The position numbers and the translations under genes are program-made. DNA of 64,000 nt from DT-68 sp965263245 (lineage in GTDB: Bacteria; Bacillota_I; Bacilli_A; Mycoplasmatales; Metamycoplasmataceae). Location of the stretch: assembly GCA_965263245.1 (NCBI GenBank), contig CBDHHR010001146.1:310001-374000 (forward strand), written 5' to 3'. Shown in pieces: positions 31,674-41,697 of the stretch (position 1 is its first letter; each line of letters starts with the position of its first letter). Under the pieces are notes generated by a model. That model did not search any database, was not told where the DNA came from, and saw nothing but the letters and a program-made list of their open reading frames with translations.

Positions 31674-32675
31674 ATGATAAAAGTTGCAATAAATGGTTTT
31701 GGTAGAATTGGAAGGTTAGTTTTTAGACAACTTTCAAAAGATTCTACAGTAAAAGTAGTTGCTATAAATGATTTAACTGACGCTAAAACTTTAGCTCATT
31801 TACTAAAATATGATACGGCACACGGAAAATTTGACGGAATTGTTGAAGAAAAAAACGGCAATTTACTTGTTGATGGAAAAGAAATTAAAATAATTGCCCA
31901 AAGGGATCCGAAAAATTTACCATGAAAAGAGTTAGAAGTTGACATTGTTGTTGAATCTACTGGTTTTTTTGTATCAAAAGAATCTTCACAGTCTCACATT
32001 GATGCTGGAGCTAAAAAAGTTTTAATTTCAGCACCAGCTAAAGGTGATTTAAAAACAGTTGTTTACTCAGTAAACCATGATGTTTTAACAAAAGATGATA
32101 AGATTGTTTCAGCAGCTTCATGTACAACAAATGCCCTTGCACCGCTTGCACACGTAATAAATGAAAAATTTGGTATTGAAAAAGGAATTATGACAACGAT
32201 TCATGCCTACACCGGAGACCAAGGAACGCAAGATAGACCACATAAAGATTTAAGAAGAGCAAGAGCAGGAGCAGTAAACTTTGTTCCCACAACAACCGGA
32301 GCAGCAATTGCCGTTGGAAAAGTTCTTCCTGAACTAAACGGTAAACTTGATGGTATTGCAATTAGAGGACCTGTTTTAACTGGTTCACTAGTTGATTTAG
32401 TTGTTGAATTAAAGGATCCTACAGCAACAGTTGAATCAATAAACGCAGCAATTAAAGCTTCAGAATCTGCTTCGTTTGAATACACAGAAGACCCAATTGT
32501 TTCTTCAGACATAATTGGTTCAACAGCAGGTTCAATTTTTGATGCACAAATGACTAAAGTAATTGAAGTAAACGGTAAAAAAATGTTTAAACTTCTTAGT
32601 TGATATGATAATGAAAATTCATATGTGTCGCAGTACGTTAGAGTTTTAAAACACATGACAAGCAATTTAAAATAG
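31674..32675 (+). CDS. gap: Glyceraldehyde-3-phosphate dehydrogenase
   Basis: Glycolytic NAD-dependent GAPDH, 333 aa. NGFGRIGR binds NAD, SAASCTTNALAPL carries the catalytic cysteine near residue 154, HAYTGDQ and RRARAGAVNFVPTTTGAAIAVG are invariant-type segments, and WYDNENSYVSQ ends the domain (W as TGA). A promoter-like TATAAT is at 31603-31608 and AAAAGGAG at 31661-31668, giving a leader of about 60 nt, in contrast to the leaderless layout of many neighbours. Confidence 0.97.
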
Positions 32676-32727
32676 TAAAATAACGTTTTAATAAAAGACA
32701 ATTTTTAATATAAGTTAAAATTTTATT

Positions 32728-33285
32728 ATGTATAAATTTATTCTTTCTTCAACCAATCATCATAATTATTTAAATAATCATTCCAAAGAAATATGTTTTA
32801 TCGGAAGATCAAATTCAGGAAAATCAACCCTTATTAATTCAATAACAAACCAAAAAAAATTAGCAAAAGTTTCAAATACTCCCGGGAGAACCCAGTTAAT
32901 TAATTTTTTTCAAGATCAAAAAAAAAGAACACTTGTTGATCTTCCTGGATATGGATTTTCAAAAATACCAAAAAAGCAAAAATTAAAAATGATTTTAATG
33001 ATTGAAAATTATTTTCAAAAAAGAGATAAGTTAATAAAAACAATGCTTTTAATTGATTCAAAAGTTGGACCAACTGAAGATGATCTACTAATGATTGATT
33101 TTTTAAAAAAATTAAATAGAGAATTTATTATATTGTTAACAAAGTCTGATAAAGCAAACCAATCCGAAATTTATAAAACTAAAAGAATAATTGAAAAAAT
33201 ATCTAAAAATTATATTATAATTTCCTCAATAAGAGGTAAAAACATTAATAAGTTAAAAAAGACAATAAACTCATTATTTAGTTAA
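32728..33285 (+). CDS. engB: Ribosome biogenesis GTP-binding protein EngB (YsxC/YihA)
   Basis: TRAFAC GTPase needed for large-subunit assembly, 185 aa. G1 GRSNSGKSTLINS near residue 30, SNTPGRTQLINFF (G2), DLPGYGFSKIPKK (G3), LTKSDKA (G4) and ISSIRGKNI (G5) are all visible. A TAAAAT box at 32716-32721 lies 6 nt before ATG. It stands alone between gap and a membrane protein gene. Confidence 0.94.
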   Translation: MYKFILSSTNHHNYLNNHSKEICFIGRSNSGKSTLINSITNQKKLAKVSNTPGRTQLINFFQDQKKRTLVDLPGYGFSKIPKKQKLKMILMIENYFQKRDKLIKTMLLIDSKVGPTEDDLLMIDFLKKLNREFIILLTKSDKANQSEIYKTKRIIEKISKNYIIISSIRGKNINKLKKTINSLFS

Positions 33286-33309
33286 CTTATTAGAAAGAAG
33301 GATAAACGC

Positions 33310-33948
33310 ATGGATGGATTAGGATACATATTCGATAACTTGCAATCATACCCCTTTGAAACAAAATATTTACCAACAGATGTAGGTCCGATTTTTTCAA
33401 TGACGTATTTACCAATCATTATTTTCTTCGTGATCTTAGTGATTGGATTTTTAATTGGAATTGTTAGCGCAACAAAAACTTCACTTTATTTTTTAGTTTG
33501 AAATGTTGTGTTTTTAGGTTTATATTATTTCTTAAAAGAATTTTTCAATCCAATAGTTGAAAATATTTTTGAAAAAATCGGATGAGATTCAGCTAAAAAC
33601 CCTTATAACTACGGAATTATTTATCTTTGTTACATTTTCATTGTAAATGCTTTTGCAATAAATATATACTTCTTTTTAAGAACAAAAATTAAAGAATCAA
33701 TTATCACAGCAAAACAAAATGAAGAATCAATATGAAAATCAAGACTTGGTGGTGGATTTATTTCATTAATAACATTTTTACCAATAGCAACTGTGGTGTT
33801 GGAAATAGTTACTCCGATATTTGGTGAAAGTGATTTTAGCAATTTTTTAATAGCTTATGCATTAAAATATTTAACGTTTTTAGATACAAATACACTAACT
33901 AGAAGTGCATTGATAGAGTACATTGAAAATATTAAAACTTCTAGTTAA
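33310..33948 (+). CDS. Hypothetical membrane protein, possibly CvpA-like
   Basis: A 212-residue protein with four predicted membrane segments: roughly residues 33-53, 58-75, 100-120 and 150-170. The order (glycine-containing first segment, long loops, charged tail) is reminiscent of CvpA-family proteins, but no diagnostic motif is visible, so I leave the name open. Three TGA Trp codons occur (33499, 33583, 33732). AGAAAGAAGG at 33291-33300 precedes the ATG. The terminator at 33982-34009 ends the unit. Confidence 0.6.
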
Positions 33949-33981
33949 TTTTAAGTTAAAAATTAGTTTTAATAATTTATT

Positions 33982-34009
33982 AACACTTTGTTATTAAAGT
34001 GTTTTTTTA
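33982..34009 (+). terminator. Intrinsic terminator before the rpsF operon
   Basis: AACACTTT (33982-33989) pairs with AAAGTGTT (33996-34003) around a 6-nt loop and is followed by a run of T. Confidence 0.85.
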
Positions 34010-34049
34010 TTGATTATTTTATATATAATGTAAAAGAGTTAATCAATAA

Positions 34050-34086
34050 AACTCCTGCGCTTAGCGTTGAACCCTAAGGAGGCCAA
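34050..34086 (+). promoter_or_regulatory. rpsF leader hairpin covering the Shine-Dalgarno
   Basis: The leader between TATAAT-like sequence (34023-34029) and rpsF contains CTCCT ... AGGAG pairing (34053-34057 with 34074-34078) enclosing a small CGC-TTA-GCG hairpin. The 3' arm is the ribosome-binding site AAGGAGG. It could be an autoregulatory site of the S6/S18 type, although the characteristic CCG of the described S6:S18 motif is not evident. Confidence 0.45.
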
Positions 34087-34482
34087 ATGGCTAATTATGA
34101 AATTATGATTATTGTTGATCCTAAAGAAAATTTAAAAAACGTTGAATTATTATCAAAAGAAGTTTTTAAAGACGGATTAAAAAAATTTACCAAAATGGAG
34201 CGAACAGACCTTGCTTATCCAATCAATAATTCAACAATTGCTAATTATTTTTTATTAAATGTTGAATCTAACGGACAAGAAGTTAAAGAATTTTCGCGTA
34301 AAGTTAATATTTCTAAAACAATTTGAAGACACCTTGCTATTAACTTAGATACTGAAAGAGCAATTGAATCATTAAAAAACATGAAAAAATTTGAAGAATG
34401 AAAAGCAAAAAAAGAAGCCGAAAAACTAAATCAAGCAAAAAACTTTGATAAAAAATTAAACGAAAGAGTTAATAATGAATAA
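34087..34482 (+). CDS. rpsF: 30S ribosomal protein S6
   Basis: Small-subunit protein that pairs with S18; 131 aa. MANYEIMIIVDPKE, the conserved R/K-rich MERTDLAYPINNSTIANYFLLN and SRKVNISKTIWRHLAI are typical (W as TGA 34324). The last 25 residues are a Lys/Glu-rich tail. It begins the classic rpsF-ssb-rpsR operon; its final codons overlap the ssb start by 8 nt. Confidence 0.95.
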
Positions 34483-34960
34483 AGTTTTATTAATCGGAAG
34501 ACTGGTTAGAGACCCATACCTTCAACAAACTACATCAGGAATCAATTATTCAAGATTTACAATTGCGATTAATAGACCTTTTTCAAAAGAACCAGTCGCT
34601 GATTTTGTTCCGTGTGTTGCGTGAAGAAATCAAGCTAATTTTACTTCAAATTATCTTAAAAAAGGTGCTTTGGTATCAATCGAAGGAAGATTTAGTAGTT
34701 CTTCGTATGAAAATTCTGAAGGTAAAATGATTTATGTTTATGAAGTTCTTGTGGAAAATATTCAGGGACTTGAAACACTATCTTCTCAAAGTGAAAAACA
34801 ACAAGATACTAATGAAATTAATCAAACTAAATTAGTAAATGAAGAAAAAACCAAAAAAGAAGAAATTCAAAAAGAAGAAAAAGAAACTGAATCAACCAAA
34901 AAAGAAGAAAATGAATCTAATGAAAAAAATGAAGAAGTTCCGTGAGAACTAGACTTATAG
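34475..34960 (+). CDS. ssb: Single-stranded DNA-binding protein
   Basis: SSB, 161 aa. The OB fold is clear: MNKVLLIGRLVRDPYLQQT, YSRFTIAINRPF, DFVPCVAWRNQA, YLKKGALVSIEGRFSSSSY. The C-terminal 55 residues are a charged repeat-rich linker (KKEEIQKEEKETE) ending PWELDL, which is the likely counterpart of the acidic DDDIPF-type tip that binds partner proteins; the aromatic Trp (TGA 34943) replaces Phe. It overlaps rpsF, so it is translated from the same mRNA. Confidence 0.94.
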
Positions 34961-34969
34961 GAGATAATT

Positions 34970-35224
34970 ATGAATTTTGTTAAAAAGAAAAAGAAAATTC
35001 TTAAAAGAAAAACAAGAAACATGTTTTTACCAAAAAACGTAAAATATGTTGATTATAAAAATGTTGATTTAATTAGTAAATTTATTAATTCACACGGAAA
35101 AATTCTTGCCGCAAGAATAACAGGTTTAACTGCAAATCAACAAAGAGCAATGTCTAAAGCAATTAAAAGAGCAAGACAAATGGCCCTAATTCCTTATTCA
35201 AAAGAAAAAATTAGAAAATTTTAA
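34970..35224 (+). CDS. rpsR: 30S ribosomal protein S18
   Basis: 84 residues. It has a basic N-terminus (VKKKKKILKRKTRNMF), then YVDYKNVDLISKFINSHGKILAARITGLTANQQRAMSKAIKRARQMALIPY, the S18 core. AGGAG at 34960-34964 precedes ATG. It completes the rpsF-ssb-rpsR operon and binds S6 in the ribosome platform. Confidence 0.96.
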   Translation: MNFVKKKKKILKRKTRNMFLPKNVKYVDYKNVDLISKFINSHGKILAARITGLTANQQRAMSKAIKRARQMALIPYSKEKIRKF

Positions 35225-35285
35225 TATTTTTGATTAACATTAATTATTAAGTGAATATGTTTTTAAAAAATATATAATTATATAT

Positions 35286-37259
35286 ATGAAAAACACTATA
35301 TATGTAAAATTGTTAATATTTGCAGTTATTTTATTTACCTTATTAATTGTTATTTTTTCTTTTACTTATATTAGTTCGTTAGAATATTTTTATAAAAATT
35401 TAATAATTATATGTTCCACAACCCTTGTGATTGTGAATTTTATTACTATTTTGTATTTTTCTATGATTATTAGAAGAAAAAAACAAATCGTTTTAAATAA
35501 ATTTGATCATTACATCGAAAAAGAAATTTCAAAAACTGGTTCAGGAGCACTTTTACTAGAACCTAATTCTTTAGAAATTATTTGAGCTTCTAATTTTTTG
35601 GAACAAAAGTTTAACAAAACACTTATAGGTAGAAAAATTACTTCAATTTCACCTGAATTTAAAAAAAATTATGAATTAAATAAAAAAAATTTTGTCTTTA
35701 AAATTAATGAAGTTTTTTTTGAAGCAAAAATAAATTATTTAGACAAAATAATAATATTAAAAGATGTTACAATTAAAAAAATATTAGAAGATCAGTATAA
35801 AAAAGAAAAACTTGTTATTGGTGAATTAGAAATTGATAATTTTAGACAAATTCAATCAGCTTTAACTGAAGAAGAAATATTTAAAGTTCAAACAATTGTA
35901 ATTCAAATGCTTGACGATTTGGTTTTAAAATACAATGTTTTATATCGTCAGTATGTTCAAGGTAAATTTTTAGTTTTTACCGACAATGAGACGTTAGAAA
36001 AATGAAAAGATGAAAAATTTATTTTTTTAGATAAATCAAAAAATTTTAAAACTTCTGATAATTTAAGCGTTACACTTTCGATTGGTTTTGGTGTTGGTTC
36101 AAACGTATCATTAAAGAAACTAGTTGAACTTGCTAAAGAGGGTTTAATACAATCAGCATCTCGTGGAGGAAACCAAGTAACAATTAATATTGAAAATAAA
36201 AAACCTCAATATTTTGGTTCAAAAACTGAAATTGACGCTTCAACTTCAAGAGTTCAGATTAACCAAGTTGCTAAATTGTTTGAAAGTAAACTTGAATCTT
36301 CAAAAATAGAAAATGTGATTATTTATAGTCATAAAATAGCTGATTTAGATGCTGTTGGTGCTGCGCTCGGAATTAATTACATTTCTAAAAAGTTTCAAAA
36401 AAATTCTTATATTCAAATTCAAACATTTGATAATACAACCGAAAAAGTTTTAAACGAAACTTTTTCAAAAGAAGAAATAAATGAAACGTTTATCTCGCGA
36501 AGTAAAGCTAATAAAATAAGTAATAAAAATAATACTTTAGTGATAATTGTTGATACTTGAGACTTTAAAAAAACCGAAAATTTAGATGCATATAAAAATG
36601 TAAATATGGAAAATGTTTTTGTGTTTGACCACCACCGGGTTACAGAAATAGATGAAAATTTAAACAAAAACAATGTTTATATAGATTCAAAAGCTTCTTC
36701 TGCATCAGAAATTATTACTGAAATTTTAAGATTTACAAAAAAAACACACAAAATTGATAAAAAAATTTCACAATTTTTATTAAACGGAATTTATTTAGAC
36801 ACAAATCATTTTATAAAGGCAACGACTTCTAAAACATTTTCTGCTGCTTCATGACTCGAAAGACACGGTGCAGTTTCAAGCGTTTCTTCAAATATTCTTA
36901 AAATTCCTAAGAAAAAAGCAATAATTATTTCCAAAATAATGTCCGAAGCAAAAGAAGTTAAACCAGGGTTTTTCTTATCTGTTTACAACGAAGAAGTTCC
37001 AGAAGATATTATTTCAATCGTAGCTAATGAAATGTTAAGAATTGAAGGAAGAAAAGCAACTTTTGTAATTGCAAAATTACCTGGTAAAAAACTTTATAAA
37101 ATGTCTGCTAGAGGAATTAACACAAATGTTCAAATTATTGCCGAATCAATCGGGGGTGGAGGACATTTTAGTTCTTCAGCAGCAGTTTCAAACGAACCAA
37201 TTAAAGTTTTTGCAGATAATTTAATTCAATCAATTGTTTCGGAAAAGGATGGTAAATAA
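35286..37259 (+). CDS. gdpP: Cyclic-di-AMP phosphodiesterase GdpP-like protein
   Basis: A 657-residue membrane protein with the GdpP architecture: two N-terminal membrane segments (about residues 9-29 and 38-60), a PAS-like region (GALLLEPNSLEIIWAS), a degenerate GGDEF-like domain (LSIGFGVGSNVSLKKLVELAKEGL), and a C-terminal DHH/DHHA1 phosphodiesterase. The DHH motifs are YSHKIADLDAVGAALG, VIIVDTWDF, VFDHHRV and NGIYLDTNHF; DHHA1 ends with IAESIGGGGHFSSSAA. TATAAT is at 35273-35278, 7 nt before ATG. It hydrolyses c-di-AMP, keeping the essential second messenger in range. rplI follows after 3 bases and then dnaB, a conserved order. Confidence 0.92.
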
Positions 37260-37262
37260 ATA

Positions 37263-37706
37263 ATGAAAATGAAAGTAATAATTATAAAAAAATGTAAGGA
37301 CGGAGATGTAAATGACGTAATAAATGTTTCATCAGGTTATGCAACAAATTTTTTAATTAGAAATAAATTTGCACTTCCTTACAATTCAAAAACACAATCA
37401 ATTTTAAATAAAAAACTTGAAAAAATTAAACTTAAGGAAAATAAAGAAAATGAAGTTGCTTTAAAATTAAAAAAAATGATCGAGCAAACAAAGTTAACTT
37501 TTTATTTAAAAAGCAATAATATGGTGGTGCATGGTTCAATCACAAAAAAACAAATTTTAAAAGAACTCTTAGATAAAGGAATTAAAATTGATTCTCTAAG
37601 TATTGAAAATGTTAAAATTAATAAACTTGGTTTAACATTGATCAATGTTAAATTAAGCAAAAAAATTACTGCTAAATTAAACGTAGAGGTACTAGATGAA
37701 AAATAA
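37263..37706 (+). CDS. rplI: 50S ribosomal protein L9
   Basis: 147 residues. MKVIIIKKCKDGDVNDVINVSSGYATNFLIRNKFALP is the N-terminal rRNA-binding domain and the long connecting helix follows (KKLEKIKLKENKENEVALKLKKM). ATG 37263 and ATG 37269 are both possible; the second gives the standard MKVIII start. The end overlaps dnaB by 11 nt. Operon gdpP-rplI-dnaB. Confidence 0.94.
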   Translation: MKMKVIIIKKCKDGDVNDVINVSSGYATNFLIRNKFALPYNSKTQSILNKKLEKIKLKENKENEVALKLKKMIEQTKLTFYLKSNNMVVHGSITKKQILKELLDKGIKIDSLSIENVKINKLGLTLINVKLSKKITAKLNVEVLDEK

Positions 37707-39036
37707 TAAAAATGACGTTATTGATTATGAAATAGCCTTGTTAGGAACAATAATAAAAAGCAATAAAGCATTTGATAAAGCTAAAGAAATTATTTTACAT
37801 TCTGATTTTTTAGATTCTAAACACCAAATCATATTTTTAGCAATTGAAAAAGCTGTTAAACAAGGTTATGCTTTAGAAGAAAAACCAATTATTAAAATTT
37901 TAAAAGAAGAAAATAATTTTGAAAAAATCGGTGGTGAAGAATACATCAATTATTTAATTTCTGAAGCTGGTCTTTTTAAAAATATTACTAACTACGCAAA
38001 ATCTATAATTGAAGCTTCACGGTTAAGAGAAGTTCATTCAAAGGTAAAATCTATTCTTTCAAAAATGGACAGTGAACAAATTTCAGCAGATGAAGTTTTA
38101 GAAAAAGTAGAAATGGAAATTATTTCTTCAGCAAGGGATACAAAAGTAACAGAATTTAAACCTGTTGAAGAAATTGTTCAAGTTGTAATTCAAGAAATTC
38201 ACGATAAACTTTCAGGAAAACTAGTTACCGGAATTAAAACTGACTATAAACTTTTAGATAAAATGACTACCGGTCTTCATAAGGGCGATTTGTTTATTTT
38301 AGCTTCAAGACCTTCAATGGGTAAAACAGCTTTAGCTCTTAATATTGCATCAAACATTGCACAAGATAAAAACGTTGCATTTTTTTCAGTTGAAATGCCA
38401 TCAAAACAAATTATTAATAGATTAATAGGATTAATGGGATTTTTACCTTCATATAAAATTCAAGATCCAAAATTTATGACTGAATCTGATAAACAAAAAT
38501 TTACAATTGCAACCGAAAAAATTAAAAATTTAAATTTTTACATTGATGATTCACCCGGAATAAAATTATCTGAACTAGTTTGAAAAGCAAAAAGACTAAA
38601 CAAAACTTCTAAAATAGATTTAATAATTATTGATTATCTTCAATTAATTAGTTCTTCCCATAGCAAAAATTTAAATAGACAAAATGAAGTCGCAATCATT
38701 TCAAAAACACTTAAAAAATTAGCAAGAGAACTTGAAATTCCGGTTATAGCTCTTTCACAGCTTTCAAGACAAGTAGAAAAAAGAGAATCAAAAGTACCAC
38801 TTATGTCTGATATTAGAGAATCTGGAGCCATTGAACAAGATGCAGACTTAATTGCGTTTGTTTATCGAGATGCCTATTATCAATCAAAAGTAGAAAAAAA
38901 TGATAATAATGATCCTCAAAAAGTTCAAATAATAATTAGTAAACATAGAAACGGACCTACAGGAGTTGTTGAATTACTGTTTAATCCAAATTATGGTTTG
39001 TTTTTAGATTATGATTATAGTAAGGAGCAAAAATAA
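37696..39036 (+). CDS. dnaB: Replicative DNA helicase
   Basis: RecA-fold hexameric helicase, 446 aa. The N-terminal domain (DVIDYEIALLGTIIKSNKAF) is followed by the P-loop FILASRPSMGKTALALNIA near residue 206, FSVEMPSKQIINRL, IIIDYLQLIS (Walker B), ALSQLSRQVEKR and SGAIEQDADLIAFVYRD; TGPTGVVELLFNP-like ending. One TGA Trp lies in LSELVWKAKRL. It starts within rplI. It would be loaded by the proteins at 29833-31580. Confidence 0.96.
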
Positions 39037-39038
39037 TA

Positions 39039-40214
39039 ATGTTAGAGTCCACCCAGATAGTTTTTATAGTAATACTATCATTTTTAATATTTTTTTCTGC
39101 CTTTTTTTCAGCAGCAGAAACAGCTTATTCTTCAGTTTCACAATCAAAAATTGATGTTGATTTAAAAAAAGGAAAAAAAAGTGCAATTTTAATCAAAAAG
39201 CACTATAAATCATTTGGTTGAACACTTTCTACAATTTTAATTTGTAATAATTTAGTTAATATTGGTGCTTCAACTGTCGTTACATATTTATTTACAAAGC
39301 TTATTGGAGCAACAAGTAGCGTATCAATAATTGCAACAGCAGTTACGACACCCATAATTGTTATTTTTGGTGAAATTACTCCCAAAATAATAGCTAAAAA
39401 ATACTCTTATGGATATTTAAAAAAAATTTGTTACACAATAGAGTTTTTAAACAAGTTACTTTTCCCAATTACTTTTCCGCTTTCTAAAATTACGTTACAA
39501 TCTAAAATTACCAATTCCGAAAGTGAGTTAAAAAGCTTAATTTCAATTGCTAAAAAAGAGGGTGTTATTGAAGAAAACGAAGCACAACTAGCTTCTTATG
39601 CACTAGATTTAGATTCAACAAAAGTTAATGCACTAATGACTAAAGAAAAAGATATAGTATTTGTTAACAGCAATGTTAAAGTTAAAAATGCTAAAAAAGT
39701 TTTTTTAAAAAGTGGTCATTCCAGAATTCTTGTAAAACAAAAAAATAAATACCTTGGAATAATTATTTTAAAAGATTTATTGTTTAAAGATGATGAAACT
39801 AGAATTAATAAATTTATTTTAGAAACTCCTGAAATTTCTCAATACATACTTGCTACTAAAGCTTTAGAAGAAATGCGTAAACACAAAGTCCATCTTTTAA
39901 TCGTTAAAAGCAAACAAGATTCAAAAGAAGTTGTTGGCATTTTAACTGTTGAAGATATTATTGAATTATTAGTTGGAGAAATATACGATGAGCACGATGA
40001 TAATCTTAAAGTTCAAGAAATAGCTCACGATAAATGAACTGTTTTAGGATCAACAAAAATTAAAGATTTTGAAACTAAAACCGGATTTAAATTAGAAAAT
40101 GAAAATAACATTAAAACTATTAAAAAATGGTTGCAACATCGTTTAAACCGTCGTATTAAAAAAGATTTATTTTACGTTTATAAAAATAAAATAAAATTTA
40201 AAATTATTTCTAAT
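39039..40214 (+). CDS. CNNM/CorC-family transporter-like protein (DUF21-CBS)
   Basis: A 391-residue membrane protein often annotated as hemolysin-like or Mg2+/Co2+ efflux (CorC/CNNM). DUF21 membrane domain: FFSAAETAYSSVSQSKIDV, STILICNNLVNIGAST, TPIIVIFGEITPKIIAKKY. It is followed by two CBS-type segments (VKNAKKVFLKSGHSRILVKQ... and ALEEMRKHKVHLLIV...VVGILTVEDIIELLVGEIYDEHD) and a short C-terminal CorC_HlyC remnant. Careful reading of the frame places the stop TAA at 40212-40214. The start follows dnaB after two bases. Probable function is divalent cation export, by family. Confidence 0.88.
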
Positions 40215-40266
40215 AAAAACAATGAAGAAACAGTAATTGAAATAATTAAAAAATAAAAAATTTAAA

Positions 40267-41250
40267 CTATAAACCTAGTTTACTTTTTACTTTTTTTAGT
40301 GTTTTGTTAGCAATTAGTTTAGCTTTTTTTGCTCCTTCTTTTGCAATTTTATCAACTTGATCATAATATTTATGATATTCTTCTTGAATCGTTGTTAAAA
40401 AGTTTTTAACAACGATTCCAACTTCATTTTTAAATTCACCATAATTTAAATTTTTTAATTTTTCTTCAGCTTTTTTAAGTGAAATATTTTTAAAAGAAGC
40501 ATAAATGGTGATTAAATTTTTAATACCAGGTTTTTTATCAGAAACATAAACTTTATTTTCAGAATCTGTTACCGCTTTTTGTATTTTTTTGTATGCAAGT
40601 TCTGGTTTGTCTAAAAGGGCAATAAAAGATTTTTCTTGTTTAGAAGATTTACTCATTTTTTTTGTAGGGTCAACCAAAGACATTATTTTTGAGCCTTCTT
40701 TTGAAAAATAAGGTTCTGGTATTGTAAAAGTTTTTCCGTATTTATTGTTAAACCTTTGAGCAATGTTTCTCGTTAATTCTATGTGTTGCTTTTGGTCTTT
40801 ACCGACCGGAACAACGTTTGCATTGTATAAAAGTATGTCTGCACTCATTAAAATCGGATAAGTTAAAAGTCCGGTTATAATTTTTTCAGTACCATTTTTT
40901 TCTTTGGTTTTTGCTTTATCTTTAAATTGAGTCATTCTTGAAATTTCACCAATTGTTGTTTGGTTTTCTAAAATTCAATTCATGTAAGCATGCTCTTTTA
41001 AATCACTTTGAAAAAATAAAATTGTTTTTTGAGGATTAATTCCGCAAGCTAAATAAAGAGCCATAACGTCTTTTTTATTTTTTTGTAATAACTTAGCATC
41101 AATTTCATTAGTTAAAGCATGAAGATCAGCAACAAAAATTAACATTTGATACTTATCTTGAAGCTTTACAAAATTTTTAATTGCTCCAATGTAATTTCCG
41201 ATTGTAATTTTTCCAGTAGCAGTTATTCCGCTTACAACTATTTCTTTCAC
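40267..41250 (-). CDS. trpS: Tryptophanyl-tRNA synthetase
   Basis: Class I synthetase, 327 aa. Signature: GITATGKITIGNYIGAIKNF, where the usual TGxLHxGNY motif has Thr in place of His; DLHALTNEID; GYPVLMSADILLYN-type segment TYPILMSADILLYNANVVPVGKDQKQHIE; and KKMSKSSK. One TGA (40975) joins the two halves at MNWILENQT. In a genome that reads UGA as Trp, this enzyme must charge both CCA- and UCA-anticodon tRNAs. It is divergent from the EIIB-like gene. Confidence 0.94.
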
Positions 41251-41313
41251 AAAATCTCCTTAAATAATTATTTCAATTATAATATAATTTAAATATAAGT
41301 TTAAAGGAGAAAC

Positions 41314-41673
41314 GTGTTAAAAGCAAAAATAATATACATAATTTTATCTATTGTAAGTTTTGGAATTTATCCTTATATTTTAAAAAAAAGGTTTCAAAAT
41401 AAACCTGTAAATACTTTATCTGTAGCTAAAAAAATAACTATTAATTTAGATGAATTAATTGAGTGTTTAGGTGGTAAAAATAATATTAATGGTGCTGAAT
41501 ACACGCATACTAAAACAAAAATTTTTGTTTCTAATATTGAACTTGTTAACAAAGAAAAAATAGATAAAATTAAAGGTATTTCCGGAATATTTATCTCTTC
41601 AAATAAAATATTTTTAAACATTGGTAATCAAGCCAAATTATTTACCCAGCAGTTAATTAAAAAAGTTTCATAA
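41314..41673 (+). CDS. Membrane-anchored EIIB-like protein lacking the phosphorylatable Cys
   Basis: 119 residues from GTG 41314 with AAAGGAGA upstream. One N-terminal membrane segment (IIYIILSIVSFGIYPYIL) is followed by a domain resembling the glucose-family PTS EIIB fold: INLDELIECLGGKNNINGAEYTHTKTKIFVSN...DKIKGISGIFISSNKIFLNIGNQAKLFTQQL. In true EIIB the segment after ALGGxxNI reads ...CxTRLR with a phosphorylated cysteine; here it is YTHTKTKIFV with no Cys. So it is probably not a phosphotransfer protein, and may be a sensor or structural relic. Assignment is by pattern only. Confidence 0.6.
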   Translation: MLKAKIIYIILSIVSFGIYPYILKKRFQNKPVNTLSVAKKITINLDELIECLGGKNNINGAEYTHTKTKIFVSNIELVNKEKIDKIKGISGIFISSNKIFLNIGNQAKLFTQQLIKKVS

Positions 41674-41697
41674 AAAAATTAGCATTTTTTTAATTTT

